A stretch of 64,000 nt of DNA from Streptomyces collinus (GTDB taxonomy: Bacteria > Actinomycetota > Actinomycetes > Streptomycetales > Streptomycetaceae), in contig NZ_CP133771.1 of assembly GCF_031348265.1 (NCBI RefSeq), forward strand, positions 5,890,001-5,954,000, read 5' to 3'. The translations under genes and the position numbers were made by a program. How positions within the stretch are numbered: the stretch's first letter is position 1; every line of letters starts with the position of its first letter. This document shows, piece by piece, positions 26,271 through 34,826 of the stretch. The notes below the pieces were generated by a model. The model ran no database searches. It worked only from the letters and a program-made list of their open reading frames with translations, and was not told the DNA's origin.

Positions 26271-27737
26271 ATGAACGAACTCGTACGCCAGCACACCGCC
26301 CTCGACGACACCGATCTCGAGTGGCTGCACCTGCTGGTCTCGGAGTGGCAGCTGCTCTCCGACCTCTCCTTCGCCGACCTGGTCCTGTGGGTCCCCACCA
26401 GCGACGGCACCCGGTACGTCTCGGTCGCCCAGATGCGCCCCAACACCGGCCCGACCTCGTACCAGGACGACATGGTGGGCCACCTCGTCCCGCGCGGCCG
26501 CCGGCCGATGCTGGACGCCGCCCTCGACGAAGGCCGCATCGTGCGCGAGGGCGACCCGGAGTGGCGCGAGGAGGTCCCCGTCCGGGTCGAGTCGATCCCC
26601 GTACGGCGGGAGGGGCGCGTCCTCGGTGTCATCGCGCGCAACACCAACCTCCTCACCGTGCGCACCCCGAGCCGCCTGGAGCTCACCTATCTGCAGAGCG
26701 CCTCCGACCTCGCGCAGATGATCGCGGCCGGGTCCTTCCCGTTCGCGAACCAGCAGCTCGACATGGATGCCTCGCCCCGCGTGGGCGACGGCCTGATCCG
26801 GCTCGATGCCGATGCCATCGTCCAGTACGCCTCCCCGAACGCCCTGTCCGCCTACCACCGGCTCGGCCTCGCCTCCGACCTCGTCGGCCAGCACCTGGGC
26901 AAGACCACCGCCGAACTCGCCCCGACCCGGGGCCCGGTGGACGAGGCGCTCGCCAAGGTCGCCAGCGGCTGGGCGCCGCGCGAGTTCGAGATCGAGGCCA
27001 GTGACGGGGTCATCCAGTTCCGCGCGATCCCGCTCAAGCCCAAGGGAACCCGCATCGGTTCCCTCGTCCTGCTCCGTGACGTCACCGAACTGCGTCGGCG
27101 AGAGCGCGAGTTGATCACCAAGGACGCGACGATCCGGGAGATCCACCACCGAGTCAAGAACAACCTCCAGACGGTGGCGGCGCTGCTCCGCCTCCAGGCG
27201 CGGCGCATCGAGTCCGACCGTGGGCGCGAGGCCCTCGAAGAGGCGGTGCGGCGCGTCGGATCGATTGCGATCGTGCACGAGACGCTCTCCCAGAACCTGG
27301 ACGAGCGGGTGGAGTTCGACGACATCGCCGACCGTGTGCTGGCCATGGTCGCGGAGATCTCCCCGGGCAAGGTCGCCGGCCGGCGCACCGGTCGCTTCGG
27401 CATTCTCGACGCCGAGGTCGCCACGCCGCTGTCGATGGTGCTGACCGAGGTGCTGCAGAACGCGCTCGAGCACGGTTTTCGTGAGGGCGACACCGGCACG
27501 GTCGAGGTCTCGGCGGTCCGGGGCGGCACGAGCAAGGAGGCCCGGCTGCTGGTCACGGTCCAGGACGACGGGGTCGGCCTGCCGGAAGGGTTCGATCCGC
27601 ACACCGCCGGTAACCTCGGCCTGCAGATCGTGCGGACCCTGGTGGAGGGGGAGTTGGGCGGCACCTTCGACATGGTCCCGGCCCCGGAGCGTGGCACCCG
27701 CGTGATCCTCGACATCCCGGTGCGGTCCCAGAAGTAG
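26271..27737 (+). CDS. pdtaS: PdtaS-type cytoplasmic sensor histidine kinase
   Basis: A 488-residue soluble kinase (GTG 26262 would add three residues). Order: N-terminal GAF-like H_kinase_N domain (about 10-150), PAS domain (about 175-285), HisKA_2 phosphoacceptor helix EIHHRVKNNLQTVAALLRLQ with the His, then a HATPase domain with N-box VLTEVLQNALEHGF, G1 DDGVGLPEG and G2 GNLGLQIV. It resembles mycobacterial PdtaS, whose partner is an ANTAR RNA-binding regulator; no partner lies here. Conserved next to a whiB1/wblE gene in many actinobacteria. Confidence 0.88.
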   Translation: MNELVRQHTALDDTDLEWLHLLVSEWQLLSDLSFADLVLWVPTSDGTRYVSVAQMRPNTGPTSYQDDMVGHLVPRGRRPMLDAALDEGRIVREGDPEWREEVPVRVESIPVRREGRVLGVIARNTNLLTVRTPSRLELTYLQSASDLAQMIAAGSFPFANQQLDMDASPRVGDGLIRLDADAIVQYASPNALSAYHRLGLASDLVGQHLGKTTAELAPTRGPVDEALAKVASGWAPREFEIEASDGVIQFRAIPLKPKGTRIGSLVLLRDVTELRRRERELITKDATIREIHHRVKNNLQTVAALLRLQARRIESDRGREALEEAVRRVGSIAIVHETLSQNLDERVEFDDIADRVLAMVAEISPGKVAGRRTGRFGILDAEVATPLSMVLTEVLQNALEHGFREGDTGTVEVSAVRGGTSKEARLLVTVQDDGVGLPEGFDPHTAGNLGLQIVRTLVEGELGGTFDMVPAPERGTRVILDIPVRSQK

Positions 27738-27790
27738 CGGAACGCGGAACCCGAAAGCTCGGAACAGGAACAGGGGCCGGAAAAGCAATG

Positions 27791-27819
27791 AGCCCCGGGC
27801 CACCAAGTGGTCCGGGGCT
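27791..27819. terminator. Bidirectional terminator between kinase and wblE
   Basis: AGCCCCGGGCCAC, a CAA loop and GTGGTCCGGGGCT form a 13-bp stem with one G-T wobble, flanked by A-rich bases on the left. It lies between the convergent kinase and wblE genes. Confidence 0.8.
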
Positions 27820-27937
27820 AAAGCTCGTTGCTGCTTTACTAAGCGCATCGGGGGAACTGCGCGCTGCGGCTCGGGGGCGGGAGATGCGTACGCGCTGTAC
27901 GCGCCGCCAAGCTCAGGCTGTCAGCAGGGGTGGGTTG

Positions 27938-28195
27938 TCAGGCGGAGGCCTGACGGGCCCGGTTGCGGGCGGCGCGGCGCTTCATGGCACGGCGCTCGTC
28001 CTCGCTGAGACCACCCCAGACGCCGGAGTCCTGGCCGGACTCGAGCGCCCACTGCAGACACTGCTCGATCACCGGGCAGCGACGGCAGACGGCCTTGGCT
28101 TCCTCGATCTGCAGCAGCGCAGGACCGGTGTTGCCGATGGGGAAGAAGAGCTCGGGGTCTTCCTCGCGGCAAACGGCGTTGTGACGCCAGTCCAT
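27938..28195 (-). CDS. wblE: WhiB-family iron-sulfur protein WblE
   Basis: An 85-residue WhiB-like protein. Four cysteines bind a [4Fe-4S] cluster: C9 (NAVCREEDPELFFP) and the trio in AVCRRCPVIEQC. The G(V/I)WGG turn is GVWGGLSEDERR, followed by a basic C-terminal tail (RRAMKRRAARNRARQ) for DNA contact. Closest to WhiB1/WblE, which binds the domain 4 of the housekeeping sigma factor and responds to nitric oxide. Confidence 0.94.
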   Translation of the reverse strand: MDWRHNAVCREEDPELFFPIGNTGPALLQIEEAKAVCRRCPVIEQCLQWALESGQDSGVWGGLSEDERRAMKRRAARNRARQASA

Positions 28196-28514
28196 GGCTG
28201 CTACCTCTCCTTGGTATTACGTGCAGGTGCTTGTGAATGTGAACGCTTTCACGAATCCCTCAACAAGTGAAGGGCCGACCGTCAGGTTCCCTGACGAAGG
28301 TCCTGTGAGTTGGAGAGGGGTTCTGGTGATCAGTGGAGGCCGGTCTTGCGGGCCGTCCCGATCGCCACGTAGAGACTCGCAAACCTCAGCGGCGGATACA
28401 ACCCCTTCTGGAAAGTTTTTTTTGATTCTTCGGTGTCGACTAGGTCACAGCCGTACTTCCATGGGGTGGATCCTGGCCTAAACGTTCGAGTGAAAGGACT
28501 TTAGCCAGTTCTGC
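28196..28514. promoter_or_regulatory. wblE upstream region with A-tract
   Basis: A 319-bp gap without a gene. On the minus strand an 8-A run (28417-28424) precedes TTGTAT-N17-GAGTCT (-35/-10-like, about 28367-28406), giving a plausible UP-element plus promoter for wblE. I see no terminator for the upstream lipid kinase gene. Confidence 0.4.
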
Positions 28515-29483
28515 TCACACAATCACACGCAGTGCACGGCGTACGCCTGTGAACGTCACGCTAGTCCGCAGCCCCAGGTGGTCACCGTCCATCTGGAGGG
28601 GGAGCGGGACCTTCGAATGCAAGGTGAACTCTGTCAAGTCGTGCAGAGAAGTGGCGTGCTTGCCATGGGGTCCACGCTCGGGGGACGAAGTGAGCAACTG
28701 GGTGCCATACCGGGCAACAGCCGCGGTGGACAGGCGGCTGAGACCGAAGAGATCGAGGCCGGTATCGAACGAGGCTTTAGGCGCCGCGTAGATCGGGCGA
28801 TTCCCCAGAAACGTCCATGGCGAGGTGTTCGAGACTATGGACAGCACCAGATCGGTGACCGGATCCTCGCCGGCCCGCTCCAGCGTGATCGTCCCGTTGC
28901 GGCGGTTCGGTTCGCCGAGGAGCTGGCGCATGACCTGGCGGACGTAAAGAGCGTGTGTGGATTTCCGGCCGCGCTCGCGATGCTGCTCCACACGACCCAC
29001 CACACCGGCGTCGAAGCCGAGCCCGGCGTTGAAGGTGAACCAGCGGGACGGCACCGCCTCGTCCTCCGTGCCCGGCGTGCCCGAGGTCAGTCCGAGACCG
29101 ACGGTCCGTTCGCTGCCGTCGCGCAGGGCGTCCAGCAGGGCCCCGGTGGCCTCCACTGCGTCGTTGGGCAGACCCAGGGCGCGGGCGAAGACGTTGGTGG
29201 AGCCGCCCGGGACCACGGCGAGGCCGGGCAGCTGCTCCGGGGCGGGGCCGGCGTGCAGCAGGCCGTTGACCACTTCGTTGACCGTGCCGTCGCCGCCGAG
29301 GGCCACCACCAGGTCGATGTCGTCGCTGTCCGCCGCCTGCCGGCCCAGGTCGCGGGCGTGACCGCGGTACTCGGTGGTGACCGCCTCCAGCTTCATCTCG
29401 CTGGCGAGCGCATGGATCAGCACGTCGCGTGTGCGCGCACTCGTAGTGGTTGCCGCCGGATTGACCACAAGAAGTGCACGCAT
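28515..29483 (-). CDS. Diacylglycerol kinase-family lipid kinase
   Basis: A 322-residue DAGK_cat protein. The ATP-binding core reads LVVALGGDGTVNEVVNGLL (GGDGT motif) and VVPGGSTNVFARALGLP. The C-terminal beta-rich half has YAAPKASFDTGLDLFGL and PLPLQMDGDHLG as in DgkB/YegS homologues. Start set to ATG 29483 (MRALLVVNPAA) from the family pattern; the open frame is longer. Probably phosphorylates diacylglycerol or a related lipid at the inner membrane. Confidence 0.87.
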   Translation of the reverse strand: MRALLVVNPAATTTSARTRDVLIHALASEMKLEAVTTEYRGHARDLGRQAADSDDIDLVVALGGDGTVNEVVNGLLHAGPAPEQLPGLAVVPGGSTNVFARALGLPNDAVEATGALLDALRDGSERTVGLGLTSGTPGTEDEAVPSRWFTFNAGLGFDAGVVGRVEQHRERGRKSTHALYVRQVMRQLLGEPNRRNGTITLERAGEDPVTDLVLSIVSNTSPWTFLGNRPIYAAPKASFDTGLDLFGLSRLSTAAVARYGTQLLTSSPERGPHGKHATSLHDLTEFTLHSKVPLPLQMDGDHLGLRTSVTFTGVRRALRVIV

Positions 29484-29599
29484 GACTGGCAGCGTACCTA
29501 CTGGGTGGTACCGGGCCCATACCGAGGTAGGGATCAGGTAAGAGAGCGGAGGTGAACCGCGCCCCGGGGGGCGTGTACGACGGGGGCTACCCTTCAGGG

Positions 29600-30049
29600 G
29601 TGAGCAGCGAGCAGACCCCCACCACCGAGGAAACCACCGGCCCCCGCCCCCGGCGTCTGACGTACGCCGCGCTGCTGGCCGCACTGGAGGGGCTCGCGCT
29701 GGTCGTCGGAGGCGTCTGGATCCTCGTCCTCGGCCTCACGGGCCATCCGGACGACCGGCAGCAGGCCGTGACCGGCGGGATCACGCTGGCCGTGCTCGCA
29801 CTGCTGCCACTGCTCGCCGCGCGCGGGCTGCTCGGCCGCCGTAGCTGGAGCCGCGGCCCGGCTGTCATCACCCAGCTCATGGCGCTGCCGGTGGCCTACA
29901 ACCTTCTGCAGGCCGACAGCATGGCCATTCCGGCCGGGATCGCCCTCGCCGTCGTGGCCGTCGCGTCGCTCGTCCTGCTGGTGAACCCCGAGACGACCCG
30001 GGCCCTCGGGATCCGCGGGCCCGGCAATCCCGGCAACCTGGAGAAGTAG
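29600..30049 (+). CDS. Four-helix membrane protein, unknown
   Basis: About 149 residues from GTG 29600, with four predicted transmembrane helices (YAALLAALEGLALVVGGVWI; TGGITLAVLALLPLLAARGL; AVITQLMALPVAYNLL; IPAGIALAVVAVASLVLLV). Short acidic N terminus and a Gly/Pro/Asn-rich C terminus. No family function known. It converges on sigH with only 3 bp between the stops. Confidence 0.75.
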   Translation: MSSEQTPTTEETTGPRPRRLTYAALLAALEGLALVVGGVWILVLGLTGHPDDRQQAVTGGITLAVLALLPLLAARGLLGRRSWSRGPAVITQLMALPVAYNLLQADSMAIPAGIALAVVAVASLVLLVNPETTRALGIRGPGNPGNLEK

Positions 30050-30052
30050 CCG

Positions 30053-31210
30053 TCACTCCTCGACGAGGAGCTTCTCCCGCAGCTGCGCCAGCGTGCGCGC
30101 CAGCAGCCGGGAGACGTGCATCTGCGAGATGCCGACCTCCTGCGCGATCTGCGACTGGGTCATGTTGCCGAAGAACCGCAGCAGCAGAATCCGCTTCTCG
30201 CGCGGCGGGAGATCCTCCAGCAGCGGCTTGAGGGACTCCCGGTACTCCACGCCCTCCAGTGCCTCGTCCTCCGCGCCGAGGGTGTCCGCGACCGCGGGGG
30301 ACTCGTCGTCGGTGTCGGGGACGTCCAGGGACAGCGTGGAGTAAGCGTTGGCGGACTCCAGGCCCTCCAGGACCTCCTCCTCCGAGATCGCCAGCTTCTC
30401 GGCGAGCTCGTGGACCGTGGGAGAGCGGCCGTGCAGCTGTGAGAGCTCGGCCGTGGCCGTGGTCAGCGCCAGGCGCAGCTCCTGCAGCCGGCGCGGCACG
30501 CGCACCGCCCAGCCCTTGTCGCGGAAATGGCGCTTGATCTCGCCGACGACCGTCGGGGTCGCGTACGTCGAGAACTCCACGCCGCGGTCCGGGTCGAATC
30601 GGTCGACCGACTTGATGAGGCCGATGGTGGCGACCTGGGTGAGGTCGTCCAGCGGCTCCCCGCGGTTGCGGAAACGGCGCGCGAGGTGCTCCACCAGCGG
30701 CAGGTGCATCCGGACCAGCTGGTTGCGCAGCTCCGCGTACTCGGGGCTGCCGCTGCTCAGGGTGCGCAGTTTGAGGAACATCTCGCGCGCGCCGCTGCGG
30801 TCCGGAGAGCCGTGCTGCGCACCTGATGCGTGGTGTGTGCGCCGCGCCTGATCCTCGGAGTCTCGCTCGTGCTCGCTCATCGTCCCGCCCGTCGCCCTTC
30901 CCCGAGCCCTCGCCTCCCCCGTCACTCTCGACTCCTCGTGAGTGGGGGGACCCCCCTGGGCCGGGGATGCGGTGATCCCCGCGCCCGGAGGCGCGCTCCG
31001 CACGACACCGTCCCTGTCGGGCCGCCCGCCGCCCGGGGGGACGGCCTCCGTGGAGTCGTCCTCGGGATGCGGGCGGGCCTGCTCGGGGATGCCGTCGATG
31101 CCGTCCGCCATGCGCCGGGCGCCGCTCGGGCCGCTCGTGCCCGTGCCCCCGGCCGGCAGCTCTCGTGTGCCGCGCTCTTCGTCCCGCACCGGCCCGTCCT
31201 CGCTCCTCAC
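30053..31210 (-). CDS. sigH: SigB/F/G-type sigma factor SigH
   Basis: A 385-residue sigma factor from GTG 31210, which overlaps the ushX stop (GTGA). The first ~110 residues are a disordered Pro/Gly/Glu-rich extension; then regions 2-4: LVEHLARRFRNRGEPLDDLT, GLIKSVDRFDPDRGVEFSTY, and the region 4 helix-turn-helix GNMTQSQIAQEVGISQMHVS. Internal starts at 31111 (MADGID) and 30880 (MSEHER, 275 residues) would give shorter forms. S. coelicolor sigH is known to make nested and processed products in osmotic stress and development. Confidence 0.88.
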   Translation of the reverse strand: MRSEDGPVRDEERGTRELPAGGTGTSGPSGARRMADGIDGIPEQARPHPEDDSTEAVPPGGGRPDRDGVVRSAPPGAGITASPAQGGPPTHEESRVTGEARARGRATGGTMSEHERDSEDQARRTHHASGAQHGSPDRSGAREMFLKLRTLSSGSPEYAELRNQLVRMHLPLVEHLARRFRNRGEPLDDLTQVATIGLIKSVDRFDPDRGVEFSTYATPTVVGEIKRHFRDKGWAVRVPRRLQELRLALTTATAELSQLHGRSPTVHELAEKLAISEEEVLEGLESANAYSTLSLDVPDTDDESPAVADTLGAEDEALEGVEYRESLKPLLEDLPPREKRILLLRFFGNMTQSQIAQEVGISQMHVSRLLARTLAQLREKLLVEE

Positions 31211-31632
31211 GCCGGCCCGGGTCCCGCGCCGCGCTGTTTGTAGAGGCTGATCGAAACGGTTTTGTCCTTGTCCACGGCAGAGGAGACCTTGCCCGCGAGA
31301 GCGGACAGGACCGTCCAGGCGAAGGTGTCCCGTGACGGGGCATGGCCGTCCGTGGTGGGCGCCGAGACGGTGACCTCGAGTGAGTCGTCGACGAGGCGGA
31401 AGACACAGCTGAGCACCGAGCCGGGCACGGCCTGCTGAAGCAGGATCGCGCAGGCCTCGTCCACCGCGATGCGCAAATCCTCGATCTCGTCGAGGGTGAA
31501 GTCCAAACGGGCCGCGAGACCGGCCGTGGCCGTACGCAGCACCGACAGGTAGGCACCCGCGGCCGGCAGCCGGACTTCCACGAAGTCCTGGGTCGCGGGC
31601 TCGCCTGCGATCTGGGACACCCTCACCTCCAT
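31207..31632 (-). CDS. ushX: Anti-sigma factor kinase of SigH (UshX/RshA)
   Basis: A 141-residue RsbW-like HATPase protein. The ATP-binding N-box region is EIEDLRIAVDEACAILLQ; the domain ends with a YKQRG basic tail. It should hold SigH inactive and be countered by an anti-anti-sigma factor under stress. Translationally coupled to sigH by GTGA, so the two are made together. The G-box region is less typical (DDSLEVTVSAP), so kinase activity is uncertain while sigma binding is likely. Confidence 0.87.
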   Translation of the reverse strand: MEVRVSQIAGEPATQDFVEVRLPAAGAYLSVLRTATAGLAARLDFTLDEIEDLRIAVDEACAILLQQAVPGSVLSCVFRLVDDSLEVTVSAPTTDGHAPSRDTFAWTVLSALAGKVSSAVDKDKTVSISLYKQRGAGPGPA

Positions 31633-31754
31633 GGTGGTACAAGCGTTTCAGGGCCGAGGGTCGCCCCCCGGGGGTAACGCGATACGTGGTTCAGCGGTGA
31701 CGCTATCGCGCTCTTGACGGTCCTGTCCCCGGGACCCCAACCCCTTGTCGTCAC

Positions 31755-31771
31755 TCACAGTAAACCTGTGA
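31755..31771. promoter_or_regulatory. Inverted repeat upstream of ushX-sigH (BldD-like)
   Basis: TCACAG-TAAAC-CTGTGA, a perfect 6+6 inverted repeat 123 bp upstream of the ushX start. S. coelicolor sigH is a known BldD target and BldD sites have TNAC/GTNA half-sites, so this is a candidate operator (inference). Confidence 0.5.
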
Positions 31772-31881
31772 ATACGCTCCGTGTCTAGGGGTTGGGCGGG
31801 CCCAAATGGGAAGAGCGCGCGCCGGGTTGACGTACCCAGACGTCAGACGGTCGAACCGTCCGGCGCCGGGGTCCTGTCGCG

Positions 31882-32142
31882 TCACACCAGGACATGGTCG
31901 ACGAAGCACCAACGCCAGGTCTCCCCGGGCTCGTGGGTCCGCATCACGGGGTGACCGGACTCCTTATGATGCTCCGCCGCGTGCCGTCCCGGCGAGGAGT
32001 CGCAGCAGCCGACGTGACCGCAGCTGAGGCACAGCCGTAGTTGCACCGGATCCATGCCCTCCGCCAAGCACTCCGGACACGTCTCGCTGAGCGGGCCGGG
32101 TTCGGGGTGCGGCAGCGCGTCGGCGTGCGTGCACTGTTTCAT
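31882..32142 (-). CDS. UBP-type zinc-finger protein
   Basis: An 86-residue protein that is essentially one zf-UBP domain: CPECLAEG, LCLSCGHVGCCDSS, then RHAAEHHKESGHPVMRTHEP and WRWCFVDH. Six or more Cys/His zinc ligands are in place. In eukaryotes this fold binds ubiquitin C termini; the role of the free-standing bacterial version is unknown. Divergent from the antiporter gene with 62 bp between starts. Confidence 0.9.
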   Translation of the reverse strand: MKQCTHADALPHPEPGPLSETCPECLAEGMDPVQLRLCLSCGHVGCCDSSPGRHAAEHHKESGHPVMRTHEPGETWRWCFVDHVLV

Positions 32143-32204
32143 GATTGCCAGGTTACGACGGTCGGGCGGAAGACCGCGTCGAAAAATGAGGGCGGGCGAG
32201 AACT

Positions 32205-33803
32205 ATGGGCGTGATGCCACTGCTGCTGCTCGTAGCGGGCAGTGCCGCGATCGCCGCGGCGGCGCGGCGTACCCCGGTGCCGGCGCCGCTGCTGCTGGTG
32301 GCCGTGGGGCTGGCGGTCAGCTACGTCCCCGGGGTGCCCGACTACACGCTCGACCCGCACATCGTGCTGCCGCTCATCCTGCCCCCGCTGCTGCACACGG
32401 CCGCGACCGAGAGTTCCTACCTCGACCTGCGGGCGCAGCTGAGGCCCGTCGCCATGCTGTCCGTCGGGTACGTGCTGTTCGCGACCTTCGTGGTCGGCTG
32501 GGCCCTCTACGTGATCGTGCCGGACATGCCGCTGACCGCGGCCCTGGTCTTCGGCGCGGTGGTGGCGCCTCCGGACGCGGTCGCGGCGACGGCGGTGGCC
32601 CGGCGGGTGGGGCTGCCTTCGCGGATCACGACGATCCTCCAGGGCGAGTCCCTGCTGAACGACGCGACCGCGATCACCGCCTACCGGGTGGCCCTGGCCG
32701 CCGCCGTCGGCGAGGGCGCGACCTGGGCCGGGGGCATCGGCGAGTTCCTGCTCGCGGCGATCGGCGGCGTCGTGGTGGGCCTGCTGCTGATGGCGCCGAT
32801 CCACTGGCTGCGCACGCACGTGAAGGAGGCGCTGCTGCAGAACACGCTCTCCCTGCTGATCCCCTTCGTCGCGTACGCCGTCGCCGAGCAGGTGCACGCC
32901 TCCGGGGTCCTCGCGGTCGTGGTCGTGGCGCTCTACCTGGGGCACCGCGCGTGGGAGGTCGATTTCGCCACGCGTCTGCAGGAGGAGGCGGTCTGGAAGA
33001 TGGTCGCCTTCGTCTTGGAGTCGGCGGTGTTCGCGCTGATCGGACTGCAGCTCCCGGTGGTTCTCCAGGGCCTCGGGGAGTACGAGGGCGTCGAGGCGGC
33101 CTGGTACGCGGTCGCCGTCTTCCTGGTCGTCGTCGCGGCCCGGTTCGTCTGGGTCTACCCGGCCACCTTCCTGCCGCGGCTGCTGTCGGCCCGGGTTCGG
33201 GAACGGGAGCAGAACCCGACCTGGAAGGGGCCGTTCGTCATCGCGTGGGCCGGGATGCGGGGCGTGGTCTCCCTGGCCATCGCCTTCTCGATCCCGCTCA
33301 CCCTGCACGACGGTGAGGAGCCCTTCCCGCAGCGCAACCTCATCCTCTTCCTGACGTTCACGACGGTCATCGGGACCCTGGTCGTGCAGGGTCTGACGCT
33401 GCCGCCGCTGATCCGGCTGCTGAAGTTCCCCGGGCGGGACGCGCAGACCGAGACGCTCGCCGAGGCCAACGCCCAGGCGCAGGCGTCCCGGGCCGCGGAA
33501 CAGCGCCTGGACGAGCTCCTCGCCGACGAGCGCAACACCCTGCCCGCCCCGCTCGCCGACCGGCTGCGCACCGTCCTGGAGCGCCGTCGCAATGCCGTCT
33601 GGGAGCGGCTCGGGCAGACCAACCCGATCACCGGGGAGTCCGTCGACGACACCTACCGACGGCTGACGCGCGAGATGATCAGCGCCGAGCGCGAGGTGTT
33701 CGTCAAACTCCGGGACGGCCGCTACATCGACGACGAGATGCTGCGGACCCTGCTGCGCAGACTGGACCTGGAGGAGGCGGCGGCCTTCCGGGAGGCGGCG
33801 TGA
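32205..33803 (+). CDS. CPA1-type Na+/H+ antiporter
   Basis: A 532-residue NhaP/NHE-like antiporter with about 12 transmembrane helices in residues 1-400. The ion-binding region is intact: VVAPPDAVAATAVARR, followed by LQGESLLNDATA with the Asn-Asp pair. A conserved GMRGVVSLAIAF marks helix 11. The C-terminal 130 residues are a soluble, charged helical tail (NAQAQASRAAEQRLDELLAD). It likely exports Na+ in exchange for H+ for pH/salt homeostasis, which fits its place by the osmotic-stress sigma locus. Confidence 0.88.
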   Translation: MGVMPLLLLVAGSAAIAAAARRTPVPAPLLLVAVGLAVSYVPGVPDYTLDPHIVLPLILPPLLHTAATESSYLDLRAQLRPVAMLSVGYVLFATFVVGWALYVIVPDMPLTAALVFGAVVAPPDAVAATAVARRVGLPSRITTILQGESLLNDATAITAYRVALAAAVGEGATWAGGIGEFLLAAIGGVVVGLLLMAPIHWLRTHVKEALLQNTLSLLIPFVAYAVAEQVHASGVLAVVVVALYLGHRAWEVDFATRLQEEAVWKMVAFVLESAVFALIGLQLPVVLQGLGEYEGVEAAWYAVAVFLVVVAARFVWVYPATFLPRLLSARVREREQNPTWKGPFVIAWAGMRGVVSLAIAFSIPLTLHDGEEPFPQRNLILFLTFTTVIGTLVVQGLTLPPLIRLLKFPGRDAQTETLAEANAQAQASRAAEQRLDELLADERNTLPAPLADRLRTVLERRRNAVWERLGQTNPITGESVDDTYRRLTREMISAEREVFVKLRDGRYIDDEMLRTLLRRLDLEEAAAFREAA

Positions 33804-33810
33804 CGAGGAA

Positions 33811-33930
33811 GCGGTACCTCCGGGGGAGGAGTACCTCAGGGCGAACGGAGCGCCACCTCAGGTGGAGGAGTACCTCCGTGGGGTCGGAGCCGCGCCTCAG
33901 GAGAACGGAGCCGCACCTCAGGAGAAGGGG
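33811..33930. repeat. Six-copy CCTC tandem repeat, 17/22-bp alternating
   Basis: (A/G)CCTC cores begin at 33816, 33833, 33855, 33872, 33894 and 33915, i.e. spacings 17, 22, 17, 22, 21. Linkers alternate between GGAGGAGT and GAACGGAGC types. The array fills the gap between the convergent antiporter and PLP-enzyme genes, and its last copy overlaps the PLP-enzyme stop. Confidence 0.75.
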
Positions 33931-34826
33931 CGGCCGGTGACCACGGCCGCCACCGCCGTCCCGCGCGGGAAGGCGCCCTCACCGGCCAGGGTGACCAGCC
34001 CGTACAGCAGCTTGGCGACATAGAGCCGTTCGACGGGCAGGCCGTGCCGTTGCTCGAAGTCCGCCGCGAAGGTGTCGAGCTCTGCGGGCACGCGCGCGTA
34101 GCCGCCGAAATGGAAACGGTCGTCCAGGCTCCAGGTGCCGCGCCGGCCACCGAAGGCCGCACGCTGCAGGGCTTCCGTCTCGGCGGTCAGGAAGCCGCCC
34201 CTGAGCACCGGCACGCCCAGGGCGCGCTGGCCGGGAGCGAGACCGGAGGCCAGTCCCGCGAGCGTGCCGCCGGTGCCGCAGGCCACGGCGACGGCCTCGG
34301 CGTGCCCGCGCAGCTCGGCGCCGAGCGCCCGGCAGCCCCGCACGGCCTCGGCGTTGCTGCCGCCCTCGGGGACGACGTAGGCCTCCTCGGCGTCCGCCGC
34401 TCGCAGGATGCCGGCCAGGACGGGCGGCTCGGACTTGCGGCGGTACGTCGCCCTGTCGACGAAGTGCAGCCGCATGCCGTCGGCCGTGCAGCGGGCCAGC
34501 GAGGGGTTGAGGGGCCGGCCGGCCAGTTCGTCGCCGCGCACGACACCGACCGTGGGGATGCCGAGAAGCCGGCCTGCCGCCGCAGTGGCGCGCAGATGGT
34601 TGGACCAGGACCCGCCGAAGGTGACGACGGTCCGGCCGGCCGCCGCTGTCAGGTTCGGCGCGAGCTTGCGCCACTTGTTGCCGATCAGCTCCGGATGGAT
34701 CAGATCGTCCCGCTTCAGCAGCAGCCGCACGCCCCAGCGCTCGAACCGGCCGTCCACGACCTCCTGCAACGGCGAGGGGAGCCGGGGGTGCAGCGCGGCG
34801 AGTATGGGGGTGTCGGGGCTGGTCAC
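33918..34826 (-). CDS. PLP-dependent D-cysteine desulfhydrase/ACC deaminase-like
   Basis: A 302-residue fold-type II PLP enzyme. The Schiff-base lysine is K51 in GNKWRKL, the substrate loop is TFGGSWSNHLRATAAAG, and the phosphate cup is ACGTGGTLAGL. The family includes 1-aminocyclopropane-1-carboxylate deaminase and D-cysteine desulfhydrase; the short length and lack of an obvious ACC-specific signature favour the latter (uncertain). GTG start at 34826. Divergent from the encapsulin gene; no disordered targeting tail is seen. Confidence 0.8.
   Translation of the reverse strand: MTSPDTPILAALHPRLPSPLQEVVDGRFERWGVRLLLKRDDLIHPELIGNKWRKLAPNLTAAAGRTVVTFGGSWSNHLRATAAAGRLLGIPTVGVVRGDELAGRPLNPSLARCTADGMRLHFVDRATYRRKSEPPVLAGILRAADAEEAYVVPEGGSNAEAVRGCRALGAELRGHAEAVAVACGTGGTLAGLASGLAPGQRALGVPVLRGGFLTAETEALQRAAFGGRRGTWSLDDRFHFGGYARVPAELDTFAADFEQRHGLPVERLYVAKLLYGLVTLAGEGAFPRGTAVAAVVTGRPFS

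Noticed and set aside
28417..28424. T-run as a plus-strand terminator
   Set aside because: No upstream plus-strand gene needs it and no stem precedes it; it reads better as an A-tract on the wblE strand.
33918..34826. PLP enzyme as encapsulin cargo
   Set aside because: It has no disordered N- or C-terminal extension and is divergently transcribed; kept only as a low-interest observation.
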